Origin: Trachythela sp. YZ-2020
Lineage: Eukaryota > Cnidaria > Anthozoa > Malacalcyonacea > Clavulariidae
Assembly (NCBI GenBank): GCA_016169945.1
Contig: JADLSH010000061.1
Span: 1,240,001-1,304,000, forward strand
Reading direction: 5' to 3'
Length of the DNA stretch: 64,000 nucleotides
Positions 48,060 to 62,106 of this stretch are shown piece by piece. Within the stretch, counting starts at the first letter, position 1, and each line of letters begins with the position of its first letter. Below the pieces are notes generated by a model. The model worked only from the letters and a program-made list of their open reading frames with translations, was not told the DNA's origin and ran no database searches. The translations under genes were made by a program, and so were the position numbers.

Positions 48060-49308
48060 ACCATATATGACGGAATGGCACTCCTGCAGAAGTTCAAGCC
48101 TCCTCCTGGTGCAACATTTCAAGTGGTCAGTGAAAAAGTGTTTGAAATGGTAACCAGCACCAAGAGCAAACGAATAGATGTGGTGTTTGATGTATATAAG
48201 CAAGTATCTAATATCAAGACTGTTGAAAGGGCTTCATCAGCCTCTGATGGTATCAAGTACCAGAATATTCTTCCTGGCTATAAAGTGAAGTCGTGGAGTA
48301 AATTGCTCTGTGTTACATCAAACAAGATCGAAATCATGCAGTTTTTGCTGTTGCAGTGGAAGAATCCGGAATTTAGGAGCAAACGTCTAGACAGGACAAT
48401 GTATGTCACAAGCGATGACCAGTGCTGGAAGCTTACGTCTACTACTTGTGAACCGGTGCCAGAGTTGCAGTGTAACCATGAAGAAGCCGATACGCGCATT
48501 ATTCTCCATGCACAACATGCTAGTAGCACGTGTGTCATTCATTGTGACGACACTGATGTTCTCATTATTCTTCTTGCTCACTCCCAATCTCTTGGCAAGT
48601 GTTACATCAGGAAAGGGAAAGGTTCACAGACCAGGATAATCGAATTGTCTCTGATTGTCGATTATTTAAGTAATCAGTTATTTGACAGTATTAGCAAACA
48701 GAACTGCCTGAAAGCTCTTATTGGTGCACACGCGCTGACTGGTTGCGATACGGTTTCCGCATTTTGTGGAAAAGGAAAGTGGAAAGCAATTCAACTACTT
48801 CAGAAAAAGAAAGAATACGTCCATGCTATGGCGAGAATCGGAGAAACATGGGATTTGTCTGAAGAAGTCTTTCGTGCAACAGAAGCTTTTGTGTGTAATC
48901 TTTATGGACATGGATTTGACAGTGTAGATCTGCTACGATATAAGCTTTACTGCGCCAAAGGTGGCAAAGGCCCTCCCAGCATGCCAGTCATCTCTGCGTC
49001 TTCATGTCATCATTGTCTGCGTCTTCCCCCTGTCCAGATATATAATCTCCACAAGGACACGGCTGGAACGTAGACAATGATGTTATCACCTTCGTATGGC
49101 TAGGTTGAAAACCTGCTCCAGAAGAAGTCTTAGAACTATTGTCATGTTCATTGTCATGTGCAAGAGGGCATGCTCTCTCCAGTCCTGTTGCTGCCTAAAA
49201 GCTGGACTCAGGTGTACAGACATGTGTTCTCTGCAGTGCGACTACATGGCCGTCATAGATGAGAATATAACTCCAGACGAGAGTGATGATGAAGATGGAG
49301 GAGACTGA

Positions 49309-50436
<1,128 letters not shown>

Positions 50437-50458
50437 TTATGTATAGAGTTGGGAGACG

Positions 50459-51137
50459 TATGGCTCAGAGACAAGGGCTTTACGGAAGACAGAAGAGCAG
50501 CAGCTAGATAGTACAGAAATGCCAATGCTGAGCTGGATGCTTGGAGTATCCTAGAGATACAAACGAAGAAGTGATTATTATCAAAATCGCAGATGATTCC
50601 TGTCGCCCGAAATAACCTGCCATGTTTTCGCCTTAAAACATTCAGAAATGCGACTACATCGTGGAATCGACATCTTGAAAATATCGACATCTGATTGGTC
50701 TGCGAGAAATTGTGCTGAGATTAGCTAATAACGGTGTGATATTTCAACAGTAATAGGCGTAATAATGTAGTCGCATTTCTGAATGTTTTGAAACGAAAAC
50801 ATGGCACGTTTTTTCGCGCGACAGGAAGTATCCACAGTTTTGATAATATATAAGAGCGGAAGATGGGGTTGTCGCGACACCAGAGAAGATAAAACAAACG
50901 AGAATGCGATGGTTTGGACTTATTTTAAGAGGAGAGGAAGAAGATCAACTGAAGGTACTATGGAGACATCCAGTGGAAGGACGGCGAACAGTTGGGAGAC
51001 AAAGGATGAGATCAACCATACTGCAAGTGAAAAATGATACGAGGGTACTAAAATTAAGAAAACAGCAGGCAAAGGATATCATTTATTGGCATGAAACTCA
51101 TCAGGGTTTTTGGCGAAGAAGACTAACGCGTATATAA
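50459..51137 (+). mobile_element. RTE-like LINE C-terminal fragments split by foldback MITE
   Basis: 50459-50550 encodes YGSETRALRKTEEQQLDSTE and MLSWMLGV. 50885-51137 encodes MRWFGLILRGEEEDQ and HPVEGRRTVGRQRMRSTI. Both are the usual end of LINE reverse transcriptases of the RTE type, in the same strand and order. The foldback element at about 50570-50850 lies between them. Copy A keeps the foldback but lacks the LINE pieces. Confidence 0.7.
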
Positions 51138-51642
51138 GGAAGCATCTCGTTGACCTTATATCTACATTATTGAATAAATTAGGTTCTATCGTTGCGTTAC
51201 AGTGACCGCTAGGTTGTGGTGCATATTTGTATTGTCGTTTAATATGTGAATTGATATTACCGTAATTTTTATAGAGAGTATATAAAAAAGAAAGTAATTC
51301 GGCCAACTTTGGAATGTAATCATGCGTTAGGTATAAGGTTTATAGATATACCTATTTCGTATCAATGAAATTCATATTTTTAGATATCGAATGGTCCGTA
51401 ACTTACTTGTATCATTGCGAACAAATATGGCCAAATACGACACAATTTGAATTGACGGTTGAAAACACATTTTCCACCTCTGTGCCTAAGAATATTCTTC
51501 GAATTTTCGAACATTTGCCCAAATGGAGGTTGCCTTTCAGGGAAACATTAGGCAATTGCAAGGCTCTGCAAACTTCCAGTTTCGTAAAATGTTTTAACCA
51601 CGAAATTTCGTTGTTAAATCGCGAGTGAAACGAACTATAATA

Positions 51643-51902
51643 TTACCAAGCCTTGATTATTCTAAAATTTGAATCCAAAATGAGAATAATTTCAATACTC
51701 AGACAATAGGTTGGCATTCACTTCCCAATAGTGGCCACTTTAAATCGACTGGCCTCTTTAAATCGGATCGAATTACCAAGCCTTGATTATTCTAAAATTT
51801 GAATCCAAAATGAGAATAATTTCAATACTCAGACAATAGGTTGGCATTCACTTCCCAATAGTGGCCACTTTAAATCGACTGGCCTCTTTAAATCGGATCG
51901 AA
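51643..51902. repeat. 130-bp tandem duplication in copy B intron 5
   Basis: Two near-identical 130-bp units, each starting TTACCAAGCCTTGATTATTC (51643 and 51773). Copy A has a single unit. Confidence 0.9.
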
Positions 51903-52321
51903 TTTGGCCATTTTTTATCGCAATAATACAAAAAAGATATCATTTGACAGCTAAAAGCCTAATCTTTATTGCTATAGAAAAAGTATATGTATACGCACGA
52001 TAACATGCTAAAGTTGGATTACTCATTTTCTGATACACCCAGTATATTCTGCCTCCTGCCATAAAGTACATGCAGGGAATGGGTAAAATTTGGTAGAGTG
52101 AGGAATACGGAATGCAGAATCTGCCAAAAAAAGGTATTTGAGAATATACAGAAATACATTCACAGTATTCCTCGCACACAATGCCCGGGGAGGGGAGGGA
52201 ATTAAGATTGGGACAGTAAGCGAATTTCTGCCCAGGGCAAGTGGTAGTGGTTTACCGAGCTGGGGGAAGTGGGTGTGAGATAAACCTCTTTAGAAACTGC
52301 TAGACACCGCGAGATGGTGAA

Positions 52322-52430
52322 ATCACCGCGAAACGGTGAAATGATGAATAACCCTGCCGGAAACCGTCATTTGTGAAATCACCGCGAAACGGTGAAATGA
52401 TGAATAACCCTGCCGGAAACCGTCATTTTA
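52322..52430. repeat. Short tandem duplication in copy B
   Basis: The block GAAATCACCGCGAAACGGTG...AACCCTGCCGGAAACCGTCA occurs twice, about 57 bp apart. Copy A has none of it except the final word. Confidence 0.85.
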
Positions 52431-52762
52431 AGCATTAATCACGCACGTGGGTACTACGTCATATGCTAATGTTAACGCTTGATAAAGCGTATTTGACCTA
52501 TTCCTGCCACAGAGTGGGAATAATCCCACAGTCAATAGCCTATACATCGATTTCAACTGGACTCCACATTTCCTTCCATTCTGGGTGGGAGGCCGTAGAT
52601 TGAAAACACAGAGTCTGTCAAAAAGTCCTTGTCTAGGCTATTTGTTTACGTTTATTTGATTTCATTTAATTAGAGATATAATTATGCACCCTACGGTCCC
52701 TAGATAATATTAACGAAATTCTTATTATTGTCGTCAACACTTGTGTACATTTCAAACATTAC

Positions 52763-52911
52763 CTTTAGATTTCCTTTAGTCCAAGCATGATGTACTTTAG
52801 TTCGAGTCTCTGGTGTCAGATCACCATGGTAACAATTGGCGCTAACTTGACGACTACGCAGTCCTGAGGCAACATCAAATGAATCTTTCTTTGAAAAACA
52901 GTACACTATTC
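52763..52911 (-). CDS. RECQL: RECQL copy B exon 5 (motif IV)
   Basis: 149 bp, open, one visible substitution (SRQVS). The 1-kb-TIR transposon at 53026 sits 115 bp upstream of its acceptor. Confidence 0.8.
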
Positions 52912-53025
52912 CTAAATAGCAAGAAAATGTATCATACTGTTGTCAAAATGTATATAATTTAATTGTAACAGCACAAACATATTAGAGACTGTGTCACAGT
53001 AAAGCAAAGCGCTTGACGTCCATAC

Positions 53026-56000
53026 CACAGAATACGGAGTGAACCAGAAAGGACACTCTTTTGATGTCAGGCGGTCGCGCCGACAGTTGCCTGATACACC
53101 CGCGAGCGAGCGTCCGCCATGTTCTTAGGTAGTAAAGTCAGAGAATTTTTACTATAAACAATATGGCGAAAACCGCACTATGATTAATAAAACTGCTCCT
53201 TTTGGAATGTAAGTGGGCTATTTTCGTCGGTTTTATGAATATTTGGAAGAAAAGGTAAGCGACTTGTTCTTTGTCAAGCCTGGTAACGTAAAAATATATT
53301 TTTCTGGTACAATTTAGCTGCGATTTGTTCGGGAGTATGAGAGCTCATACAAATAAATGTTTTACTACAAACTGTCTTACAATCCCATCATAGACTCTTT
53401 TGTTCGACTCAACGTGTCTTTAATCAACGATATTTTTGTAATTCAAACTCCAATAATTGGGAAAGCAAGAATAAATAGCTTTTCAAAACAACTGCTCCAT
53501 GAAATTGATATGTCTAGCTATTTAAATGTGTTACTATCGAGTAGTCATGCATACATTCATCAAGTTCATTTTAATAATTTGTTTTAAACTCTATGTAGGA
53601 ACTAGTGAGATGGTTGCAGATGTTGAACGCTCTTCAGAGTTTAAACAGTGAGACCACATAGAACTCAATTTGGAATGACTATTGACATTATGCTTACAGA
53701 ATGTGCTTTATAAATTGTGGTACATTAACTTTACAGTCATATGGATTATGGAGTATTACTGACAGTGAACAAGACATTTCAAATCAGAAAGTTGAGAAAG
53801 GACTGTTGAAGGTTTACTGGTACAATTGCAAAGAAACTTTATCGTATGCAAATATGGTTGTTACATTCATTTGGTTGGCAGTATTTAATTTGATTTGCTT
53901 AAGACTACTCCCGATAGACTCTGGTCTAGTTCAAACATTCAACTTTTCATGTGCCTAATGTGAGTTGGACATATTGTTTGAGTTCATTCTTATTAGGTTT
54001 GTGTTTTAATATACTACCTTCGTTAAGTCATCTTAAAACATTTAGTGGCAATGAACCATCCCTCCATTTTTTCATTACTCCGTCCAGGGGTCAATAAAGT
54101 CTGGACCACTGGCACCGACGGTCGCAGGCACATTTCAAATTCCTGAAGGCACATTTTGTTTTTCAAAACTTAAGTTACTGTATAAAGCTAAAATCTCTTG
54201 AGAACAGCAATATGGAAGTTCAAAGAAAAGTCAAAACTCCCAGTTATTCACAAATATTTTTAGTCTTTATTATTGATTGTTGTTCATTTTTATTGCAGTT
54301 CATTTTTATTGCAGTCTGTCTGACCAAATGCTCAACTGGTCGGACAGTTTCTCCAGACAAAACAAATTAATTGCATGTAAAAAGTCAAAGAACAAAATAT
54401 CTGATCAAATGTCCAATCAAAAAATTTGATTTTTCGGATAAATTACAAAATTTTTATAATTTCAGGCCTATAATTAATTTTTGAGTCGTAGGCACACAAA
54501 AAGTTATCGAACCTTTACAAAACAATTTTGAGTCATCTGGTTTTAAAATAGTGCATTACAACATTGGAAGTTATTTATTGCTATGCCTGTGTATTCTAAA
54601 CATAGAAGTTATCTAGTTGTGCCTAAAATAGCAATTGTAAGAAATGTGTAATAAAATTGTTTTCATTTTCATTCGAAGCAATTGAAGGTAGTACTCTCTT
54701 GTAACTGATCAATAAAAAGAAATTATTATAATGTATTAAGGTTGTTATTCTTAGGTAAAATAACAGGCTCTCATTGGTGTTCTGCAGTCAACTGCTCCAA
54801 CAATAAATTACGGGACAAATCCCTAAGCTTTTTTTCGATTTCCCTTGGATGCTGAAAGGTAAGAAATCTTTTTTAAAATAGGATGGTTTTAGTTTCATAA
54901 ATTAAGTGAATTTGTAATTATCAACAAACTTTTAGTTCTATTTACATCATTGCAGGATATCTAGATTTCTTTTTGGGCATGTTTAGGAGAGGGATTATAA
55001 ATTAATATAAACTAAGAAAACTTGTAATAAGGCAGGTGTAAAAAAGGGGATGGAGAACTTATTTTTATAAAATTATTTTTATAAAATTATCTTATTAGAA
55101 GGGAAATTAAAGCATGGGCTTGTGGCTTGTTTATGGGTCTTATTAGAGAGGAGACTAAATTTATAGAGAATGTTACTAAATATCCAGTTGTATTGGCCAG
55201 CTTAAATCTCTTTATGCAAAATACATTTAATAAAATAAAGTGAATGCATTTACTTATTTTTAGATCAAAGAGATGGGTAGTCAACTGCAGGAGACAAGAG
55301 GCTGGAAAAGAAGGATCCGAATTATTATATAACAATTTACATAACTAAATGTTTTAAGATGACATAATGAAGGTAGTATATTAAAACACAAACCTAATAA
55401 GAATGAACTCAAACAATATGTCCTCACATTAGGCACATGAAAAGTTGAATGTTTGAACTAGACCAGAGTCTATCGGGAGTAGTCTTAAGCAAATCAAATT
55501 AAATACTGCCAACCAAATGAATGTAACAACCATATTTGCATACGATAAAGTTTCTTTGCAATTGTACCAGTAAACCTTCAACAGTCCTTTCTCAACTTTC
55601 TGATTTTAAATGTCTTGTTCACTGTCAGTAATACTCCATAATCCATATGACTGTGAAGTTATTGTACCACAATTTATAAAGCACATTCTGTAAGCATAAT
55701 GTCAATAGTCATTCCAAATTGAGTTCTATGTGGTCTCACTGTTTAAACTCTGAAGAGCGTTCAACATCTGCAACCATCTCACTAGTTCCTACATAGAGTT
55801 TAAAACAAATTATTAAAATGAACTTGATGAATGTATGCATGACTACTCGATAGTAACACATTTAAATAGCTAGACATATCAATTTCATGGAGCAGTTGTT
55901 TTGAAACGCTATTTATTCTTGCTTTCCCAATTATTGGAGTTTGAATTACAAAAATATCGTTGATTAAAGACACGTTGAGTCGAACAAAAGAGTCTATGAT

Positions 56001-56356
56001 GGGATTGTAAGACAGTTTGTAGTAAAACATTTGTATGAGCTCTCATACTCCCGAACAAATCGCAGCTAAATTGTACCAGAAAAATATATTTTTACGTTAC
56101 CAGGCTTGACAAAGAGAAAGTCGCTTACCTTCTCTTCCAAATATTCATAAAACCGACGAAAATAGCCCACTTACATTCCAAAAGGAGCAGTTTTATTAAT
56201 CATAGTGCGGTTTTCGCCATATTGTTTATAGTAAAATTCTCTGACTTTACTACCTAAGAACATGGCGGACGCTCGCTCGCGGGTGTATCAGGCAACTGTC
56301 GGCGCGACCGCCTGACATCAAAAGAGTGTCCTTTCTGGTTCACTCCGTATTCTGTG
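53026..56356. mobile_element. 3.3-kb transposon with 1-kb terminal inverted repeats
   Basis: The arms 53026-54046 and 55344-56356 are inverted copies, about 1.02 kb each and nearly identical. They begin CACAGAATACGGAGTGAACC. Direct repeats TCCATAC flank it (53019-53025 and 56357-56363). Copy A holds the empty site (GACGTCCATACACTAT, about 26814). The 1.3-kb centre is non-coding. The mirror-image 76-codon frames in the arms (53357, 55800) have no known domain. The termini relate to the 18514-18749 MITE. Superfamily unknown. Confidence 0.9.
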
Positions 56357-56379
56357 TCCATACACTATATATATATTGC

Positions 56380-56800
56380 GAGTTAAGAAAGTTGAAGAGT
56401 TGGCAATCTCAAACGAGAACAAGAGTTGCATAAGAGTTGACTGGATTAATCCACGTGAATCGGTCAAACGAGGGAAACGTACTCTCACCGGCGAAGGTGT
56501 GTTAAGGTGTATCTCTTGGCGAAGGTGTGCCAGAAAGTGTGTTCCATAACGCACCTTGGGGAGTTTTCTTACACACCAATGTGTGTTTTCTAACACACAA
56601 AGGTGTGTTTTCCAAAAGTGCGTAGAAAGGTGTGTAAAACGTACAGACTTTGGTGTGTAATTAGACACACATTGGTGTGTAAGTAAACATACTTTGGTGT
56701 GTAATTATACACACATATTTTTAGAGTGAAACGCGAGCGAGAGTTGCAACTCTCATTGACTCTCAGCAACTCTCATCCTCGTTTGCCCAGGGCCTTACTC
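56380..56800. repeat. Copy B version of the ACACACC repeat element
   Basis: Same element as 27079-27538, shorter and diverged. The CTCGTTTGCCCAGGGC end is kept. Confidence 0.6.
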
Positions 56801-56899
56801 GAAATAAATATTATGGAAATGTAAAAATTACTATTTACAGCACGTGGTACACCGATTCTTGTGCAAGATGCATTCAAGAAACAAATACATATCTATTAC

Positions 56900-56981
56900 C
56901 TGACTGTCCTGAAAACTGCGTTTTAATTACAGATGCAATCTCATCTATTATGTCTTCAGAAGTTGACGGTTTCCTTCGAAC
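56900..56981 (-). CDS. RECQL: RECQL copy B exon 4
   Basis: 82 bp, identical in sense to copy A exon 4 (VRRKPSTSEDIIDEIASVIK). Confidence 0.8.
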
Positions 56982-57002
56982 CTGAAAGATATGGTAGCTA
57001 TA

Positions 57003-57137
57003 CTTGAAAAATACAATAAGAACTTCGACGTTTCGAGCGAAAGCCCTTCGTCTGGAAATTATGTAGTAGTTAGTTTGGCTACTAACTTTCAGACGCCTTC
57101 GCTCGAAACATCGAAGTTCTTATTGCATTTTTCAGGT
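57003..57137. mobile_element. Foldback element with CGAAACRTCGA motif
   Basis: The arms contain AATACAATAAGAACTTCGAC and CGAGCGAAAGCCCTTCGTCT with the inverse (TCGAAGTTCTTATTGCATTT). Copy A keeps one arm at about 28010-28072. Confidence 0.7.
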
Positions 57138-57221
57138 AGTTATTCGTAGTATTTCATAAAGATACTACCTACACTGCAGGTACAACACATTCGAGATATA
57201 TTTAATGGCTTATTAAAAGAG

Positions 57222-57893
57222 CTACGATAGACTCACAATTCGGTGTGCTTGGCAGATAAACGATTTCGCGAACGTGTCAGTTTTAGCGTTAATCAACGGT
57301 AGAAATCTTGGATCACGCAAGGAATATGAGTGTTCCTTAGGTTCGGGGAGAAGCTCGTACGGTTTATTAGTGGACTTATTTTGGATAATTGACTTATACA
57401 GTTTGTAGCAAAGTTGTTGTCTGCGTTCCGCCAATGGTTTTAAGTTTAATCTGGTGAGCCGGTCGTTATATGTTAGATTTCCCGATAAGATGATCTTAAC
57501 AACTCTTTCCTGAATCAGTTCTATTAGTTGGGACAACTTTTGTGGAAGAGAAAAATGCCACACTTGACAGGCATATTCCAAAATAGGTCTAATAAATGCA
57601 CAATAAACGTGTATCAGGTCGCCATTGGGAATGCCAGAGCGTTTTAAGATTCTAACAGAGTACAAGCGTCTACTGGCTTTCGAACAGATATAGTCGATAT
57701 GTTGATCCCAGGATAAGTCAGACGTTATTATGAGACCAAGAAGTTTGAAGCTAGGTACGATTTCCACTACATTATTACTGGCGATTAGATTATCAAATAA
57801 GGGCACTTCTTTAAGAAACGATATTTGAAGTTCTTTAGTCTTTTTAACATTGAGGAGCTTATTTATTACTTTCCGCCCAATTTTGGATTTCAT
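57222..57893 (-). mobile_element. LINE reverse-transcriptase C-terminal fragment
   Basis: A 223-codon open frame: LLGLIITSDLSWDQHIDYIC, SKASRRLYSVRILKRSG, FIRPILEYACQVWHFSLPQ and IQERVVKIIL. This is the thumb and downstream part of CR1/jockey-type LINE polymerases. Catalytic motifs are absent because the 5' part is missing. It occurs only in copy B (intron 3). Confidence 0.8.
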
Positions 57894-58580
57894 CTATATC
57901 GTGCTGTATGCAGACTCGTTTCAATTCAATACAGTTTCAAAGTTTAAGGCAAAGCATGATCATTAAGAAAAGTTCTACTGAAACCTGTTTGGAAGACTAC
58001 TTGTCACGATTTGACGTGAAAATACATATGTATTTTGGAATGCCGTGACAAGCAGAGCCTGGACAACTTCTTAAACTGTCCTAAGACTTTGAAGAATTCC
58101 TTTCTTTTGTGCTATTTGAAAATTTCATTGTTTTGATACACGTCGTCGTCATGTTGCCTTCCTCCCTGGTCAAACTTTCTAACACTGTATATTGGGACTT
58201 ACAGTCAAAATACAAGAACCTTCCCATTTCCGTTTCTGTAACTTGTTTTGTATTTCATTAATACTGCGTGCATGACTAACTGCCAATCATACAAATTGTA
58301 ATTTTGCAGCGGTTACAGACTGAATTACTATTGACAAATGTAGCTGTATTCGAACTGTGATTATACGTAAAAAAAAATCGAGATGTGGAATATTTATACA
58401 AGGTAAACCGATCCCTTCTCATTATATAGAAGAACTTTTTGTAGCAGTTGCGTTAATCGTTGCGTTAAAAATAAACGATGAATCAATACGTTCGCATACT
58501 TTGAGTCCGTTTGTACTCTCTATTCTCAACTTGAACTGCGTTAGTCTACAACCCGTCTCCGAAGTCGATATTTCATCAAT

Positions 58581-59115
58581 AGAGACCTTTAGATCGAGGT
58601 TTACGCCGAACTGCTAACGTCTACGGGTCACGTGACCCTATCCCGACGCCACGTTTGAGGTTTTCAACGCGAGTTTTGAACGTCAAGAGGTGGGTCTACA
58701 CGTTTGTAATTTCCCTCAGGGTTTATTTGTTTTTTTTTATATCATGTTTCACGTATCCACACTATGCGCATACACAGTACTTATCATTCTAGCAGGAAAG
58801 ACGAATTTGAAGTCGAAATAGTTCATTCTTCGCATTTTATTTTGACTCGAACATGATACGCTTGGAGGAGCGAAATCCAACATGGCGGCGATCAACACTT
58901 GATTCTTCGGTAGACTTTAAGACTTATAAAGCGCATTTCACTTCTCGTTTAGATCCTTCGAAGAACATCATCTGAGTCGACTTCAAATCTAAGTCGAAAA
59001 ATGTTCATCTAAGAACTTCAAATCTAAGTCGAAAAATGTTCGAACCGCAAACGGCAAACCGCTAACGTCAAACGGCGGTTACAGGTTTGCGGTAAACCTG
59101 AATCTAAAGGTCTCT
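58581..59115. mobile_element. TIR MITE, copy B only
   Basis: The ends AGAGACCTTTAGATC and GATTCAGG...TCTAAAGGTCTCT are inverted. Copy A runs through the site as TTCATCAATACATCATC. An AATA or similar 3-4-bp TSD is likely. The interior holds a short tandem repeat of AAATCTAAGTCGAAAAATGT. Confidence 0.75.
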
Positions 59116-59412
59116 AATACATCATCCACGATACATCTCAAGTATATCTCAAACGCTTTGTCGTCGTTGTTACATACGATAACCATGGACATCGTCTTAC
59201 AATGTCTGCTAATAAGTTCGTTACTAAAAATCTCATCCATTTTTTTTCCGGGCATTCGATGGCAACGATGCTAAAATACGACCTTCTTCTTTGTAACCGC
59301 TGCGGAACTCGTTTCTACGATAGGCAGTTAATCAGGCGGTATTAATGAAATTTAAAACAAGTTACAGAACCAGAATTGGGAAGGTTCTTGACTGTAACGG
59401 CGATATTATTAC

Positions 59413-59654
59413 CTCGTAATAAAGATTGGGACGATTGAAAGAAGCTTTAAGTAAAACACAGTTTGATCTCAAGTTCAGAATTTTCTTCACATCTTCGATG
59501 ACACGTGATGTCGCTGTAGCTGTAAGTCCGAGAATTGGAGAATTTGGAAATTGCCTTTTAAGAATTCCAAGAATTTTATAGTCGGGTCTGAAGTCATGTC
59601 CCCATTGGCTGGTGCAGTGTACTTCGTCAATCACAATACGGGACAGGCAGTCAG
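59413..59654 (-). CDS. RECQL: RECQL copy B exon 3 (motifs II, III)
   Basis: 242 bp, open. [18 protein letters not shown] and LGLTATAT are unchanged from copy A. Confidence 0.8.
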
Positions 59655-61777
59655 CTGAAATAAGAAAGACTAACGTCAGTTGTTTTACTATTGAGCGATT
59701 AGAAACTGTATACGGATTAGTAACCTTTATACGGATTATAGGAACAAATACATGAATTGTTAGACGAACATCCTTATTTTAGCTCGAGTTTGTCCAGGCG
59801 AACATTATCCGTCTCTGTTATATATCGCAACATTGTTTGCAAATAAGTATTTTTTGCTTTACTAATTATCTATCTTTAGGTCATGGGTTTGTTTTCCACC
59901 GCGGTCGAGCACTTTCTCAGCACCTTCGGGCGCACCAGTTTTCATCCGAGAAAATACTTGATCAATGAGGGATGGTCCTTACTTGACTTCTGGGAAAATA
60001 TTTCAGAACTGCCAGAAAAACCCAAATTGATTCGACAATCTCTTACCCAAAATGGCTTTATAACTTGAACTTCACTTCATTGAAACGAATAAAATGGTAA
60101 CGGTTAGCAAATTAGTTTAACAGGCCGTTTTTAGCTATTCTCGACACTTCCAAAATTTTTTGCTCAAGTTAAAACGCAGCTATCTCGGCCAATAATGCAT
60201 GAAAATGCACATGGCGTATATCGATATTTATATTACTATTAGACATTACTAAATGCAAAAAATCTTGTTTAAGTGTAATAGCTCGTTTAGCTTTTCGAGA
60301 ACTTTTCTTGCGCCACCCAGTAGATGCCTTAAGATTGAGGTTTAGAATTTGTACTTCAAACTAAACTGCAGTAAGAGGTTAAACGTCAGAGTAAGAATGA
60401 AGTATACAAACTCTGAGTATACACAACTCTTGTTTTAGAATTATGCTTTATTTAAGGATTAAAGCACTCTGTGAGTGCATTATCGTGATTTACAAGCACG
60501 AGTTCACGAACAAGGAACGAGAGTTTCATACTGCACGAGATGCAGTCGAGTGCAGTATTAAACTTCGAGTTCCTTGTTCGTGAACGAGTGCTTGTAAATC
60601 ACGATAATGCACGAACAAAGAGTGCTTTAAACGTTTTAATAATTATTCAATTTGAGTAAACGCTTTGGCTGTATTTTTTATTTATGAATTATGAGCAAAA
60701 ACATTCTATAAACTTTGTAGAACTAACTGTTTACTAGTTCTTTGTTTAGTTTTGATAATATTAAAAAGTGTTTTTAGAATATTTTAAAACGACAAATAGC
60801 TTTTATATAAGAAACAACCTTGTTGTTGTTTTGAATCTGTCTGCCGAATTACGAATATATTTTCAACCCGCTTCGCTGCTTCGCCACTCATTCACAACTT
60901 ATATTCCGTAAATTCGTAAAATAAACTAAATAAACAACACATGTTTACGTTTAAATACGGAATTATTTTAGAAATTTGGCCACTTCGTGGTTTTGGAATT
61001 GTCTTCCGTTTAAAATAAACGACTAAATCTTATAAACTTTTCTAGTCGTGAATTCGGGCGCCATCTTGCCGTGCTGATATAAACTATAACGGCACGGCCG
61101 TGCGTTGTTGCTATATAAAATGCACACACGTGGTACAAATTGACCAATAAGAACGCGAGTTTACAAAAATTGAATATTAAAGTTGGTTCCAACCTTACTT
61201 GTGTTTTAAACATAACTCTTGAGTGCAATAAGAAGATAAGATGATGTTTTAAGCATTTTGTTCTAGCAATACTAGAATATAGATTGATATTTTCGGGGAA
61301 AAATGCTTAGGGATTATTCATACGCCAAAACAATTCCCACACGTTGAAAATCTGAACATTTACTGCAAATTCGACTGCGGCAATCCAGTCACGTGGTCAG
61401 AATACTTTGATATACATATTTTAATTCTTTCAGTCTTAGCTACATGTTATGATTCAACTGCAAATTTATCCTGACGCGATGGGGTTGACTGGATGCGCAG
61501 TCGAAAGTGGATAACGGAAGGAACAAAGGTCAAATTTTAATATAAACCTGCGGTATTTATTTAAATAAAAAAATTGGTGTACTGTAAATTAGGCCGATTT
61601 TTATTACATAATTTAAGCCATTTAATCATTCGCCATTCCTTCGGCAGAATTGCGACAAACTTGAAGGCACTAGATCACATCGCTCAGCAGCGGACACTGT
61701 GCCTTTAAGGTCTAGAGCTATTGTCAGACTGAGTCCACACTGTAAACACGGCTAACGTAACACAACTACCTCCGTAC

Positions 61778-62089
61778 CTGTGTAAGCCTTTTCAAGTTTC
61801 GCCATAAATCGTTTACTCTTGGCAATCTTCTCTGGTGTAACATACAAAACCTTCAATCCTGAATCTTTGGTTATCATCTTACTATGCACATTATTGACAT
61901 GTACTTTAGAACTACCAGCATTCAGTAAGCTAGCTTCAATATTATATTCCTGCAGTGACATAAGTTGATCTTCCATCAGAGATACCAGAGGTGATATCAC
62001 CAGTGTAAAACCTGGTGATATCAAGGCTGGGAGTTGAAATGTGAGACTTTTACCACCACCAGTAGGCATAATAAGAATACAGTCCAAGC
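61778..62089 (-). CDS. RECQL: RECQL copy B exon 2 (motif I)
   Basis: 312 bp, open throughout, same splice sites as copy A (TTTTAG|GC and AG|GTACGG). Confidence 0.8.
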
Positions 62090-62106
62090 CTAAAATCAAA
62101 TAACGA

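Larger units (their letters stand above)
43895..49308 (+). pseudogene. Large repeat-family gene, FEN/XPG-like motifs and CXC-like tail, dead copy
   Basis: Successive frames line up as one long protein: YNKPLVYPDTL (44.1 kb); KSVLFPSVVKAICNN and YGHGISYDLAEEIETE (44.5 kb); IPEYYGGKRIGPGELP (44.9 kb); VCVFDQAFYAKAMEIFW (45.1 kb); NPFGRNEADKTIENTIN (46.1 kb); YPLGPLPWSLSDPYGLP (46.7 kb); NHEEADTRIILHA, DDTDVLIILL and TGCDTVSAFCGKGKWKA (48.5-48.8 kb); and a Cys-rich end (SCCCLKAGLRCTDMC) followed by an acidic tail. I know this as a very abundant unnamed family in invertebrate genomes, probably mobile. Damage: frameshifts near 44450, 44735, 45637 and 49070, an in-frame stop at 45070 with apparent loss of about 45 codons, and LINE insertions at 45.7-46.0 and 46.8-48.1 kb. 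Confidence 0.8.

Noticed and set aside
53357..53587. 76-codon protein present twice (also 55800-56030)
   Set aside because: Both lie in the inverted arms of one transposon; the duplication is explained by the arms, and no domain is visible.
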